Below are positions 12,870-25,574 of a stretch of 64,000 nt of DNA, piece after piece. How positions within the stretch are numbered: position 1 is the stretch's first letter; each line of letters starts with the position of its first letter. The notes below the pieces were generated by a model. The model had not been told where the DNA came from and made no database searches. It saw nothing but the letters and a program-made list of their open reading frames with translations. Source of the DNA: Umbelopsis ramanniana AG. Taxonomy: Eukaryota > Mucoromycota > Umbelopsidomycetes > Umbelopsidales > Umbelopsidaceae. The stretch is from contig NW_026252114.1 of the NCBI RefSeq assembly GCF_025399195.1, positions 1 to 64,000 on the forward strand. The letters run 5' to 3'. The translations under genes were made by a program, and so were the position numbers.

Positions 12870-14208
12870 TCAAAGACTCTTTTTAACGAGAAGGGAATCC
12901 AATACGGCAAGAATGGTCCACTTTCGGTTTTCTGCCTCAGGGAAGACTAATGATCGATCAGAGTAGAACACTTCGTCATCAACTTCTTCAGGCTTTCGAG
13001 GTAAGCAGTGCATGAAGATCCAATCAGGTTTGGCGCCTCCACGCTTAGCTAAGTCCATGGTAACTTGATAGCCCGCGAATTCAGCCAATCGCTTAGCCTT
13101 CTCCTCTTCTTGGCCCATGCTGACCCTAAAATATTTAGAATGTTTCAGTACTATTGCTTTTTGACCACCGAAAGTCGGCTATGACACAGGACATACCAGG
13201 TATCAGTGACAATGACATCAGCATCTTTGATAGCTTCCTCAGGAGATGTGGTGAAGATAAGTTGAGTGCCTTCTTTCTTAGCTTCAGCCTTGGCGATGTC
13301 CAAAACATCTTGTTGGCACTCATACCCCTTGGGGCAAGCAGCACTGAGATGAATACCAACTTTAGGAAGAGCAACCATAAGCTCTTGCAAGATGTTATTG
13401 GCATCACCCACCCATGCTACCTTCAAACCAGGAAGTGTTTCGCTAGGGTGTTGCTGATGAGCTGTATATTCGGTAGGGTTGAGTGTCTTATGATGACGAT
13501 ATTCGTGGAGTGTGACAAGATCAGCCAAGATCTGGGTAGGATGATATTTGTCGGAGAGTGCATTGATAACAGGCACACTAGACTCCTTTGCCAAAGTCTA
13601 TAGTGAAGGGGGTTAACATTCATCTACCAGGAATACAAAAAAAAGGGGCCACACGTTTACTTACGACAATTTCGTCATGACCACCAACTCGCGCCATGAT
13701 ACCATCAACCATGGAGCTGACTACGCGAGATGTATCTAGAAGGGATTCGTTCACACCGAGTTGAATATCCTGCGCTCCCAAAAACATGGCGTGTCCACCT
13801 AAATATGAAGATCGACCATTATTTAGTTAGTACGATGGTGAGTGTAAGCATATTTGCTGATCATGATTACGCGTCCATACCTAAATATGCCATGGCAGAC
13901 TCAGTGGCGACTCGAGTACGTGTGGAGCGCTTTGAGAACATAACGGCGAGGGTCTTTCCGGTGAGCGGACGAGTAGGTGTGGAAACATTATACTTTGCCT
14001 CAACTTTAAGCTCAATTGATCGGGTCAAAAGGTTATAAAGCTGATCCTTTGTCAAGTCAGCAGTTGACAAGAAATGTTGTGGTTTTGAAGTTTGGGTTGA
14101 GAAAGAGTTGGAAGAAGACATAGTAGAGTGTGAAATAGATGGAGTAACGATGCGAGAAAGGAGAGAAGAAGAAGTAGACTTGGACAGGGACTTTATCAGC
14201 GATGCCAT
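12870..14208 (-). CDS. ARG3: Ornithine carbamoyltransferase, mitochondrial
   Basis: Transfers the carbamoyl group from carbamoyl phosphate to ornithine to make citrulline (arginine biosynthesis). Exons 14208-13881, 13798-13665, 13597-13197 and 13125-12870 join in phase to 372 residues. The first 40 residues are Ser/Thr/Arg-rich without acidic residues, a typical mitochondrial presequence. The carbamoyl-phosphate site STRTR is at 95-99, HPTQ at 173-176 with the ILADL extension, and the ornithine-side motif HCLPR at 327-331. GDANNIL replaces the common GDxNNV. All catalytic motifs are present, so the enzyme looks functional. The start ATG at 14208 is preferred because it gives the presequence; a second Met (residue 30) could yield a shorter form. 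Confidence 0.95.
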
Positions 14209-14666
14209 ATTTAAAGTCGGGAGGACCGGGTGAACAGATGAAAGTCAAACTCAACTTTTATATTTGCACGGAGATGTTCCATCTGTTTTGTGACTGCAAC
14301 TTGACTCACAAAATGCAAAAATTCGATCTCACCACCTGCAAAAATTAGCCCGCTGGCCAACTTTTGGCAGCCATTGAAGATGAACGAAATCATCGTCAAC
14401 GCGCATTTTTTATTTCATGACATTTGCAGATAATAAGCATTAGATCTCGGAGGGTTTACTATCATTGAACGAAATTGTCACAAGGAAAAATGGCAGTGAT
14501 TGGCGCAGAGCGGAGAATGTTCGATCGAGAGAGGTGTGTCATAACAAAACGCTAGGGGGACATCTTGTGTCATCAAGAGAGTTTTTCATTCGGATAAACT
14601 ACAATCCATTTAATTTGCAAAAAAAAAAAACCACATGTATTCAGTCAGTTATACTATTCATCTCAT
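14209..14666. other. Promoter of OTC gene and 3' flank of AP-1 sigma gene
   Basis: Intergenic stretch between two minus-strand genes. It should hold the 5' region of the ornithine carbamoyltransferase gene (14209 upward) and the 3' UTR of the AP-1 sigma gene that stops at 14667. An oligo-A run lies near 14620-14630. I recognise no other feature. Confidence 0.5.
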
Positions 14667-15522
14667 TTATGAATTCTTTTGTTCATTCGCTTCCTGTTCC
14701 TCAAATTGATCTTGCTGTGTAATTACTCGTAGCACTGATTTTTTACTGGATTCCTGCAACTCGCCAGCTATGAGCAGTTCGTCCAATATGAAATAAGCCT
14801 ATAGACAGGTTGAAACATTCAGTAACTCAGATACAACTCATGGAAACACTAGACAATGTGTTGAGGTTACCTTGTGGAAGTTGAAAATTAGGTCAAGTTC
14901 GCAGACCTGAGAAAATGGTTGGTGATTGGTCAATTGTCAATTTCTACTTGTGCAATCTACAAAAGTACAAATACTTACATTGCCAAAGTAGCGGTCGAGA
15001 ATTTCGACGTATCGGTGAACAACTTCAAGAGTTATCAATTCGTTATCGTTTGAATTAATCCCGGCTACGAAGAAGAGACTTGCATATCTGAGAGATAGAA
15101 ATCATTCCATTGCTGGCTCAATAAACACATTCTGATCTGTTCAATGAAGATATATCAAACCGTTTTGTACCTTCGATAGACGATTTTGGTATCTAATGGT
15201 AACGTATATGCTAATGTTAGAATCTCAAGCGTGTCACTCCGCATTTATGAAATTGGACAAAGTGCATCCATTCACTGAAGCCATCCCATCCGTACCTTTA
15301 TACTCGAGAAAGTTGCACATCTTGACTCTTCGTGCAAGAACGAGTTGTGTAGCATCCTTTACGATCTTTGCTTTCTCCTTTGGTGGGATGGTAATGAACC
15401 ATTTTGTCAAGCGGACCTTGCCTTGCCTACTGACAAGAAGAAGCCAATTTATCTGAATGGAAAATGATAAGTACACTGATTGGTTCTGATCGTTCGTTAT
15501 AAGTAGTGATGCATACTCCCAT
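14667..15522 (-). CDS. APS1: AP-1 complex sigma subunit (small clathrin adaptin)
   Basis: Small subunit of the AP-1 clathrin adaptor, acting at the trans-Golgi network and endosomes. Six exons join in phase: 15522-15517, 15452-15296, 15192-15171, 15087-14979, 14906-14871, 14798-14667, giving 153 residues, normal for the family. The first coding exon is only six bases (ATG GGA), and the third only 22. Seen: [15 protein letters not shown] at the N-terminus, then [19 protein letters not shown], and [18 protein letters not shown], all typical of sigma-1 rather than sigma-2 or sigma-3. The sixth exon ends in a short Gln/Glu-rich tail. The six-base exon is inferred because it restores the family N-terminus (Met-small-Ile-Asn-Trp) with a GTATGC donor. 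Confidence 0.93.
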
Positions 15523-16010
15523 TGTGGCCTGCTGCTTTACTAGATGAATGAATGGGTTGAGATGAGCTTTAGGCTGTGTCCGCCATTTTTAGGCGGGCAA
15601 CTTTGTCACGCACCACGCTGTTCAAACTCAGCGCACCAATTCAATCACGACCCAGTTGCAATATCGATTCAAGTGAAAAGCAAATTTATCTACTTTTGAA
15701 CAAAGAAAGAGGAAGACAGGGAACAATTTAAAAGATGTTTGCAATTCTGCGTACGTATGTGGCAGGTAGGTTGAAAAAAAAAGAACAAATATACATTGTC
15801 GTTGTGCATTATATGGTTATAATTTTTTGTCGACAAGAAATAAAGCGTTTGCTAAGGTTGAAGCAATTCCATAGAAATGAAGTCGAGGCAGTGTTGTGAT
15901 AGAAAAACTAGCCATGCATCGTATTTTTTGGTTGTTCAGCAAAGACAGTCAGCTGTCATGATCTAGTGAAAAAATGAGGTTTTCGTAGGGTCTTCGTTGG
16001 TGCTTTACAG
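15523..16010. other. Promoter of AP-1 sigma gene
   Basis: Stretch between the AP-1 sigma start and the end of the upstream minus-strand gene. An ATG at about 15735 on the plus strand opens a short frame followed by a donor-like GTAGGT, but I found no convincing continuation. No other feature seen. Confidence 0.4.
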
Positions 16011-17078
16011 TCATGCATGCTGTGTATTGCTACTAGAAGAGCTGGATTTTGAAGGTGATGCTATGGGTGTGGTTACTGGTTGTGTTGATAGCTTAGAGAA
16101 ATGGAAAGGTGATGCTTTGCGCGAGAACTTGTCAGACTTGCTACCTGTTTAGACGTTAGGGATTTCGTTATTTACACAAGCTATCAGCAATACCAACGTG
16201 AACTACAATGCTATTTACTTTGCTTTCTATTTGGGCTCCGGCACACTTTTGTTGGTGTAGTACTACTAAACTTTGTTGGCTTGGTTCTGTCAAGTACTAT
16301 GTTCAACTTCTTTGTCATGGTAAATCCCTTTGTTTAAGCGATCGCTTACCTAGATCGCGCATATTTTGGTATGTATTTAGGATCATATCCGATTAAAGGT
16401 GCTCCAAATGGCGGTGGTGTTCGTACTATACTCTTTGTAGGTGTCACGTAGTCCTAAATACAAATGAGCAGTGAGACTTGGGGAAAATTTGGAACGCTTG
16501 ATCCACTGCAAGCTTACTAACTTCTTCAGGTCTTGACCTCTTAGTTGACTTTTGAGGTGTACGCGCAATATCAGTATCTGACTGCTGATTTGCATCAGAG
16601 TATGATGTTCCACTCATTTTCTCAGGCGTACGTAGAGGATCATCGTTCGTGATATTGCGCAATCTGCAGACGTAATCATTTATAAGTGAATCCCAATAAT
16701 TCGTATGGTATCGTAAGATGGTACCTTTCGGCCTGCTTCATTGACATAGTTTTTGCTTCTTTGTCTCTGGAACACTTTATGCCAGGCGCGACTAAGCCAT
16801 CGACACGGGAAGGAAAGCGAATCTCGGATAGCTTCCGGACGCCTTCTATGTGGGACGTATCTGTATCGCTATCTGAGTCTTCTCCTTCTGAAGACTCGCT
16901 CTCCCTTTCACTATGTTCTTCGTCATCTGAATTGGCTAATGCATTTATATTAGGTTTTTGCTGTCATAATTGTACAAAATTGTACCTGAACAGTAGCGTT
17001 TTTACCTAAGAAAGGATTATCGTTGTCTGTTACCGGCTCTGGAGCGCTTTGGTTGCTTAAGTTTGCACTGCTTGGCAT
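16011..17078 (-). CDS. Unrecognised Ser/Thr-Pro-rich protein
   Basis: I do not recognise this protein. Six exons join exactly in phase: 17078-17006, 16926-16725, 16663-16522, 16453-16350, 16265-16219, 16144-16011, giving 233 residues; this consistency and good branch points (CTAAT, CCTAAC) support a real gene. It has an acidic Ser/Glu/Asp stretch (about 25-48), a conserved-looking core FPSRVDGLVAPGIKCSRDKEA, and repeated CDK-type sites: TPEK, TPQK, TPTK twice, RTPPPFGAP. The tail is Ser-rich and basic. No membrane segment or known domain is visible. The sites suggest a nuclear, cell-cycle-phosphorylated protein, which is inference. An upstream in-frame ATG at 17168 would add 30 residues. It is divergent from the Nup155 gene, about 400 nt away. 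Confidence 0.65.
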
Positions 17079-17479
17079 GTTGAAGGAAATGGTGGATGAG
17101 AGCGTAGCTTCAATCGAATTACTTATTGTCTGGGAGATTGTCAGTTCGAAACTAAGCGTCTGTTTCATCCCGTGTCTCGCAATAGCTATACAAAGCGCGT
17201 TTAGGACGGCTGTTAAGAGGCAATTGTCGAATAGGAATTAAGTCTATTGTAATCCTTGCTATGACGATGGGACTCGCAAGTTTGTTATTCAAGACCTTTT
17301 GAAATGGTGAGCGTACAGGAAGTATGGCCGACTTTGCTGTAATTTGACGTTTTTGAAGGCAGCAGTGGTTTAAAGCTTGATCATTGCGGCTCTGAAAAAG
17401 CCGACGTCACAGTCACTCAGAGATTTTTCCTCTCAAAAAACGCGAAAGGTCAGCTACGATCAGTCTTGCCCTGTCCGTC
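17079..17479. promoter_or_regulatory. Divergent promoter region (Thr-Pro-rich gene / NUP155)
   Basis: About 400 nt separate the two start codons, or 311 nt if the minus-strand gene starts at 17168. No clear TATA box or recognised operator is visible. Shared regulation is possible from the arrangement only. Confidence 0.4.
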
Positions 17480-20400
17480 ATGTCTTTCCTGGCAACAAGC
17501 AGCTTCCAAAGCCAGGTGTCTGCACCTCCAGACGCTTTGAAGCAACTTTTTGAGGCAGGAAAAGTGCTTGAAAGGCAAATGGGAAGAGATAGCAAATACC
17601 CAGATCTTGCAGATCTCCTAATGTGTAACCTTTCGTCCAACACTTTCGACTCGAACGCTTTAATCTTCCTGCTGAAACCAACGCTTACTCTACACTTCTA
17701 TCATTTTAGCTCCAACTTCTGGTGAATACGAACAACCTCTTGGCGCTTCTAAACAACCATTCATGAAAGCGGTTTCACGCCCATTGCCCGACGTACTTTC
17801 AGAACAACTAAAAGGTAAGGCATATCAACATCTAACAGCCTTAGCTTCAGCAAGCATTGATTTATAACATACTTGTATAGACATGCATTGTAGAAGTTTT
17901 ATGGGCTTATTTCCGGAAATTGATCGAGCTTGGATAACTTTCGACCATAGACTGTTTTTGTGGAATTACGTGGACGGGTAAGCCATTTGATTTATATCCG
18001 CAACACGGAATGTACCTTTAACATGAACCGTTACAGATATGACTTTGTTTGCTATGAAGATCAGGATCAAGTCATTGTGTGCGTTGGCTTGGTAAAACCT
18101 AAACCAGGTATTAACTTCTGTTACAACTTTGCAATGAAAGCCATTGTCCACAAAAATTTGACCTTCAATTTTTTTTCTTTGGCTTAGAAATGATGATCGA
18201 TAATATTTCCCATGTACTCGTCATCGCAACGCCGCTGGAGGTAATCTTGCTTGGTGTCTCAGCCGGGAGAGAAAACGCCTTGCCCGGAAACACTCTTTAC
18301 ACTACATATCTATCAGTTCCATCCGACAATGTGTCTATGACCAGCATTCATGGATCAAGTACTGGACGCATCTTTATGACTGGAAGTGATGGACATGTAT
18401 ATGAAATGGAGTACCAGGTATGTGCAAAGCGAATACTAAGACTACTTGTGAGGTAACCTATGTACTAAAAGGATGTCGACAGCAAAATGAAAGCTGGTTT
18501 CGAAAGCGCTGCCGTTTGATCAACCATACCTCAAGCTCATACGCTAGATATATACCAACTCCTCTCAACTTCCGCCCCGAAGGTACTTCAATAATGGTTT
18601 TTTCTTAACCTTGTACGCATTCTCTTTTACTGACAGTCATATTCCCTAGATCCCATTAAAGCCATTGCAATAGATACAGCGCGCAATGTTCTCTATATGC
18701 TTTCAAAGAAGTCCAATCTTGAGGTAAAGAATGTAATGCATATCAAAATGAACGCGAGGGACGGTTTCTAACGGTAGGTCATAGGTTGTGTATCTGTCAG
18801 TGGACGACAAGGGCTTTACTCGAGCAGCAAAGAACACTGAAGTTTGCAAATCTGCTCAGCTCATGTGCCCAACTTCTCCTCTACTTGAAACTCAAAATTT
18901 TGAACTTGTGTCTATCCACCCAATATCTGAGCGCGAGTCCAAAAAGATTCATCTCGTCGCTGTCACATCGACCGGATGCAGACTGTATTTCACACATCAT
19001 CGCAATGGTTTGCGCAACAGCTTTCCCATACCACCCTCAACTCCTCCAAATGCTTTGGAACTGGTGCATGTTCGAATACCACCATCGCAACAAAATGGCA
19101 GATCATTAGGGCTTCTCGGCAGAGATACAGACGTCGCTAATATCAGCATAACCTTATATGAAGATGCCGTATTTTTGGCTGCCAAGGACGACAACGAAAG
19201 ATGCGATACCCTTATTACTGCAGCTCCTGATACTGGCAAAATTATGCTTAGCTCTCAAACAGTAAGTATTTGCAATGGCAGGTGTCTGGAGAGAATGAAG
19301 TGTTGATTAACATCCGATTGCTAGCAGGCTTCTAAAATGCCACTGGCAGAGTTCAGTAACCGTATGGAGCTTCCTGGCAAGACGTGGGCTATTGCAGAGT
19401 ATTTAAACAATACATCAAAACTGACCGACTTTGGCATTAGTGAATTAGGCGCGCATCTTGCAATGCCTCCTCGACAGTTCCTTGTTCTTGGAAACAATGG
19501 CTTAACATCATTCGTCAAGCAACGGCCGGTCGATACACTTCAACAACTGCTTATAGAGAACAGCTCCAATCTGATGATGAGGGAAAAAGAGCTCACTGCC
19601 TTCTTTCAGCATTACGGTCGAATAGAAGCTTGTGCGATGTGCTTGGAGATCGTTTGCTTTAACTCTAACGAGAACGGCGAGCCTGCCAACCCTCTCTCAA
19701 TATCTGCTGCCGATGTCTTCTACCAGTTTGGTGGTGAGCCAACGCTAAAGGAGAGCAGCTATCCATCTGTTTCGAATGATCTTGGTCGACCTTTGGTACA
19801 AGTGGAGACTAGCTACAGTGGCCGACATGATGGCTTGGCGCTGTATCTTGCACGAGTTGTTAGACCAGCTTGGAAACAAAAGCTGTTTGAAGTCAAGTGA
19901 GTTTAGAGCGTTTGCCTAATTATTTGGGACCTGAGCTAACCATGATGTCGACATTAGGCCCACAGAACCTTCAGTGAATATACAGGGTCTCATCGGCGAG
20001 CATGTTTTCACTTCAATTCAAAAAAACTTGGCCGCACTGAAGAAGTTTATGGATTCGTAAGTTTACAAAGTTCTTCTCCGTGATATATGCATGTCTGCTA
20101 ATATTCCTTGTTTACAGGCGGCCTTCATTGTATGCCTTGCCTAGTCCGTCGGAATCCAAGTACCAGTCTATAGATCGACGACTTTTGCAGCCCTTATTGG
20201 TAAGTAAGATAGTATTATGCAATGTCAATGGTGGCAGTGTCTGACACATCCGACTTTTCAGAATGAACAACAATCCCTGCATGATTTATACCAACTTCTT
20301 GGCCAGTGCATCGAAGCAATCTTCTTTATCCAAAACATATTTTATAATAATCCAGCAAAGACATTCCAAAGGTAAGCCATCGATCCGTATTGAACTGGCA

Positions 20401-22575
20401 GTCGCATGTTGGCCACATAGTAATTCTGGTCCAGTGTTTCTCCGGATGTGCAAAATCGCCTCAAGGAACTCACACTGGAGAACATCTTGATCACCGAGCA
20501 AGGGCGACTTTTGACACGAGAACTCGCAACTATTTTCATAAATTCCCGTACTGGTCAAGCATCCAACAGACTTATCAGTGATGCGCTACAAGCAGGATGC
20601 AGCACTTTCTGCAATGCAAATGATATTACGTATTACAAGGTGAGTGAATTGTATTGGTAGATAGCAATGTGGAATGTCGCATACTTACTTATCATTTGCT
20701 CCTATTCAGGCTGTCGAGTTTTTGAAACTTGCAAAGGACGTATCGTCAGAGGAGGAGAGAGAAGCATCTCTGCAGCGGTCACTGGAGTTGTTCAAGAATG
20801 TTGCTGGAATTATTCCTTACAATAAGTTGCGCGAAATCTGCCTCGACTATCGAAATCTTGGATTCGCCGTTGGTGGAATCCAACTTGCACTTGCCTGTGC
20901 CAGAGCTATCGATCCTCAAAACAGTGGTACATCATACTTTGACGAAGGCAAGCCAACTCCAGACCCAAGAGAAGCAACTTATTCTTTACGCTGCCAGTGC
21001 TACAGTTGCGTCTTCGATCTGTTGGTTGACGCCAAGTATTTGAGCGAGTCACGCAAAGAGACTGTGGATAGAAGGGTCTGCCGCGGCGATCCTATAAAAT
21101 ACAAAGAATCAGTGTTCGGTCAAGCACTTGCATCGGATGACCGTGTATTCCATTTTGAGCTGTACGAATGGTTCCTCAGAGAGGGTATGACCCAAGAATT
21201 ACTTGAGGTGAGTACCCATGTAAATTTGGTATACATGCACACATAACAATGTGATCTAATATGTATCTGGTAACTTTCAGGTCAACACTCCCTATGTTAT
21301 TCCTTACCTCAGATCCCATGGACCGTTCTTTTCCGAAAAATCAAGCTTACTATGGCAATACTATCGACGAAATGGACGACATGACGAAGCTGCTATTTGC
21401 CTTAAGCAACTGGCCACCTCCGATGCTGAAATCGATCTTAACCAGCGTGTCGAATATCTGTCGACTGCCATAGAAAATGCCCGCAGCTTCAAGGCCAAAT
21501 CGTACCAAACAGATATCACCAATCTCTTGCGTGTACTAGAAGAAACGATGGAAATTGCTGAAGTACAAGTTGAAATACGACAGGTATTGCAGCAAACCAT
21601 GGACCTAACCGGATCATTGGCCGTTATCAATACACAGTTACTGACTGTGACTGAGGTATGAACATAGTACCCATTGTTGCAATGAGGCGTTTTTTTAGTG
21701 GAAAATTAACCAACCGTTGTTGCTTTTCTCCAATACCTGTAGTTATATCATAACTTTGCTGAGCCGTTTAACATGTTGGAGCAAATGCTTCTAATTTTCA
21801 AAGTCTCCAACAACAATGATCTATCATTGACCACTCATGTTTGGACTGAAATCATTCGGAAAAGTAAGTTTTGAATCGTCAGAGTTTGAGGTTTTATTAC
21901 TATGGCTAATCAATTCTGTCAAACGTTTCATAGACGAGGAATTCGCCAAGCAGCAAAATAGAAGTGCATTGGCGTCTTTATCTGCATATGTTCGAAGACT
22001 TGGTCAACGTTTCTTCCCATCTAGATTCGCCTTCCCACTAGGTAAGTGTTTCAATAAGCTGTGTAAGCAATACTCATTGTCACCATTGACATTGTATTCT
22101 ACGTAGATGTGTTGTGTGAAATGCTCGAACAATTTGCATACTCCTACATCGATCAAGTCGAGCCAGGCTGGGTCATCAATACCATGCGAAGTGTTGGTGT
22201 ACCATATGAAATGCTCTTTGAGGCTTACCTAGTGATATTCGATGCCAAGGTTTGTGAAAAAAATCTGCTCAAAATTAGATCCAGCTACAGTACTAATGTC
22301 TGTATTCATTACAGCGACCGGCATGGCGTGGCCAGCACGAAATAGACTACTTGCTGACCCAGATACTATATCTGACACGTTCCTGGTTAGATTATTTGGC
22401 TGGACCAAGTGTCACGGAAGCAGAAAAGCAAATGCTCGATATTAGCAACTTGCGATCGGCTATTAATAATTTTGAAGAGGTTTTGAAGAATGGTCCACGA
22501 CACTTGGTGGACTCCAAAGTTAGAAAGGATTTGTTGAACGGCTTTCACGAGGAGCTTGCAAGAGCAAGCAGCTGA
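17480..22575 (+). CDS. NUP170: Nucleoporin of the Nup155/Nup157/Nup170 family
   Basis: Inner-ring scaffold nucleoporin of the nuclear pore. The gene has many short introns (first exons 17480-17624, 17710-17814, 17881-17978) and ends at TGA 22573-22575; I did not fix every junction. The N-terminal half is the beta-propeller: MGLFPEIDRAWITFDHRLFLWNYVDG is followed by YDFVCYEDQDQVIVCVGLVKPKP, the family signature. The middle holds SGRHDGLALYLARVVRPAWK and the rest is an alpha-helical solenoid, ending in a charged helical tail. Expected length for the family is about 1,300-1,400 residues, which the span allows. No FG repeats are present, as expected for this scaffold class. The start is the first ATG and leads directly into the helical N-terminal segment. 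Confidence 0.92.
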
Positions 22576-22786
22576 ACGACTACACATTGCCTTTATCTTA
22601 ACAGTAAATAAATGTAGCAAGTTACTTCAAAGTTCTGATCTCATATGATAGTGTTTCGTCTGTGGCTATGTAACAAGTGAACACGCGACGGCCTTTCCAG
22701 CCTGAACGTAAAAATTTGGGAGGTTTTTTTGGGAGTTAAGAAAGTGTATATCACGTGTATTGTGACTGGCAGTCATAAGCTTCGAT

Positions 22787-22813
22787 TTTTTTTTCTTTTT
22801 TTTTTTTTTTTTC
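22787..22813 (+). promoter_or_regulatory. Poly-T tract upstream of NOG1
   Basis: A nearly unbroken run of T with one C lies about 60-85 nt before the NOG1 ATG. Poly(dA:dT) tracts of this kind exclude nucleosomes in fungal promoters of ribosome-biogenesis genes. A palindromic CACGTG sits nearby at 22752-22757. Confidence 0.45.
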
Positions 22814-22870
22814 TGAGAATTGTTCCTCGAGTATAGCAGACGGCTCCTTCTTACTGTACACTTTAAAGAA

Positions 22871-25139
22871 ATGTCATTGTACAACTTCAAGAAAATACAG
22901 CCGGTGCCGACGTCAACCGACTTCGTCGACATTGTCTTGTCCAAGACCCAGAGAAAGACTCCTACCGTCATTCACAAGAACTACAATATTGGCAGAATCA
23001 GACAATTCTACATGCGCAAAGTCAAGTTCACTCAAGATTCTTTCGATGAGAAGTTTAAGTTGATCTTGGATGAATTCCCTAAACTCGATGTAAGTTTCGT
23101 TAGCTAGCCAATACTACCAATGTTCATTATACTTAAAACCTTTGGCCCTGCTTTAGGATATCCACCCATTCTATTCTGATCTGATGAACGTCCTTTACGA
23201 CAAGGACCATTACAAACTTGCCCTCGGTCAAGTCAACACAGCTCGCCATCTCATTGATCAAGTCGCAAAGGATTACTGCAGACTGTTGAAGTTTGGTGAT
23301 TCTTTGTACAGATGTAAGCAGCTTAAAAAGGCCGCCCTTGGAAGGTAAGAAAAAAAATTTAGGACCGCTTATTACAATTCGGTTTCAGAGCGTTAATCAA
23401 ATTATTTTTTTTCGCTAGAATGGCAACAGTTATGAAGCGCCAAAAGGACTCGCTGGCCTATTTGGAACAAGTTAGACAGCATTTGGCTCGTCTTCCTTCC
23501 ATCGACCCCAACACTAGAACTCTTTTGATTTGTGGTTATCCCAATGTTGGAAAGTCATCCTTCATCAACAAAGTTACTCGAGCTGATGTAGATGTCCAAC
23601 CTTATGCTTTCACTACCAAGTCATTGTTCGTCGGTCACATGGATTACAAGTATTTGAGATGGCAAGTCATCGATACTCCCGGAATTTTGGATCATCCTTT
23701 GGAAGAGCGAAATACCATTGAAATGCAGTCTATCACTGCTATGGCCCATTTGAGATCTTGCATCATGTACTTTATGGATTTGTCTGAACAGTGTGGTTAC
23801 AGTGTTGCCGATCAGGTAAGTTAGCCATACACAATGGAGCAAACGTTTGTTAGAAATGAAGGCTTTTACTAATCGTTTGTGTGTAGGTTGCTCTTTTCCA
23901 CAGCATTAAGCCTCTCTTTGCCAACAAGCCAACCATGTTGGTTATCAACAAAATTGATCAGGTTAAGCCCGAGGATCTTCCCGAAGATCAGCAAAAGATG
24001 ATTCAGGACATTGTCGACCAGGATGGTGTCACCATGGTCTCTATGTCTTGCTACTTGGATGAAAATGTCATGCAAGTTCGTAACACCTCTTGCGACAAGC
24101 TGTTGGCTGCTAGAGTCGAGATGAAGATGAAGGGTCAAAAGATCAATGACGTTATCAACAAAATCCATTTGGCCGAACCTGTTGCCAGAGATAATGTTGA
24201 CCGTCCTGCTCAAATTCCTCAGGCTGCCGTTGGTCGTGCCAGATTCGACATGAAGGATCCTAACAGACGTCGCCTTGAACGTGACATTGAAGCCGAGAAT
24301 GGTGGTGCTGGTGTTTACAGTGCTGACTTCAAGAGTAAGTTTCCCGGTGACATAATGGTCTTTCTCGATACACATTTACTGATCTATTTGATTTACACGT
24401 TAACAGAGAGATACGACCTTGCCTCCGAAGACTGGAAATACGATGTCATTCCCGAATTTTGGGAAGGTCACAACATTGCCGATTTCATTGATCCTGAAAT
24501 CGAGGAGAAGTTGGAGGCTTTGGAGCGTGAGGAAGAGCGCTTGGAGAAGGAAGGATTCTATGAATCTGAAGAAGAAATTGTAAGTACACAGAAATATAAA
24601 GCGTGAGTTTACACAATTCGATAATGGATATTAATCATGTCTCGTTTTTTTAGATTGATTCTGAAGAAGAAGAGCTTAAGGCAACTGCTGAAACTATTCG
24701 TGAAAAGAAGAAGCTCATCGTCCAAGCCCATCGTGCAGCCAAGGGCAATCGTAACATTATACCCAAGATGGTCGCAGGTCGTGCTAGCACTGTTGATGAT
24801 ATGAATGATCACTTGTCCAAGATGGGCATCGATGCCAGTGCTGTCGTGGACCGTGCTCGCAGCGTTACACGCAAGCGTGCACGATCTGAATCTAGAGCCG
24901 ATGATGCCGTCAGAGAGGCTAGTGTTCTTCCACGAGGAGACTCTATGATCAGAGATAGAAGCACTGCTGGTCTTCGTAATGTTAAGCAAAAGGTCGAAGC
25001 AGACAAACAAAAGAAGGTGTCTCAACGACGATCAAATCTCTTCGCTAAGCGTGGTGAAGCCGATCGTGACATTCAAACCAAGATGCCCAAGCATCTTTTC
25101 AGTGGTAAAGCTGCTGTTGGCAAGAGAGACAGACGTTAA
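22871..25139 (+). CDS. NOG1: Nucleolar GTPase NOG1 (60S ribosome biogenesis)
   Basis: GTPase of late nucleolar pre-60S particles, inserting its C-terminal tail in the peptide exit tunnel in yeast. Six exons join in phase: 22871-23089, 23157-23344, 23419-23815, 23887-24334, 24407-24579, 24654-25139, giving 636 residues, close to yeast Nog1 (647). The N-terminal helical bundle starts [13 protein letters not shown]. GTPase motifs are intact: G1 GYPNVGKSS near 173, G3 DTPGILD near 220, G4 NKID near 289. The extended acidic Glu-rich segment ([15 protein letters not shown]) and the basic C-terminus ending [19 protein letters not shown] are family features. The ATG at 22871 gives the conserved N-terminus. 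A long T-tract (about 22787-22813) lies just upstream. Confidence 0.97.
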
Positions 25140-25574
25140 ATACTGTTATATGATTTCACATTTTTTCCCGCCCGTTTTTATAATTTCTTTTATTTTTTTT
25201 CTTTTTTATCTTTCTCGCATCACCATCCTCTTTGATAGAACGTTTCATTTGCTGCATCTATTCCACAGAAATAAAACTGCATCTTGTATTACCATATATC
25301 TTGATCTTTTCATGAGCCAAAACCGCAGATAGATGACAGTCATGCAAATGGCAAAATTACCAGCCACTGTGGGCATGGTAGAAACCTTCTTCGATTTAAA
25401 GTATTTGTCATATTTTTTTGAGTTCATTCACTTCCATTTCTGGCGAAGAGCCATTCATACGACAGTGCATGCGAAGACCTGGCGTTCTACAAAGGATAAC
25501 TTTATTTTAAAGTACTGTTATCTGGTATGCTTTTATCTTTGTGCTGCTGACAAGGGCAACCTTTACTGGTGCCT
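25140..25574. other. Convergent 3' flanks of NOG1 and the SET gene
   Basis: The stretch separates two convergent stops. It is T-rich after NOG1 (25160-25215) as expected for a 3' UTR and poly-A site. Short open frames here are not protein-like. Confidence 0.5.

Noticed and set aside
13154-13603. 149-codon plus-strand frame
   Set aside because: It is antisense to the third exon of ornithine carbamoyltransferase, whose catalytic motifs identify the real strand.
15735-15766. Short plus-strand exon-like segment with ATG and GTAGGT
   Set aside because: Continuations reach stops within a few codons, and the supposed downstream exons turned out to be the minus-strand Thr-Pro-rich gene.
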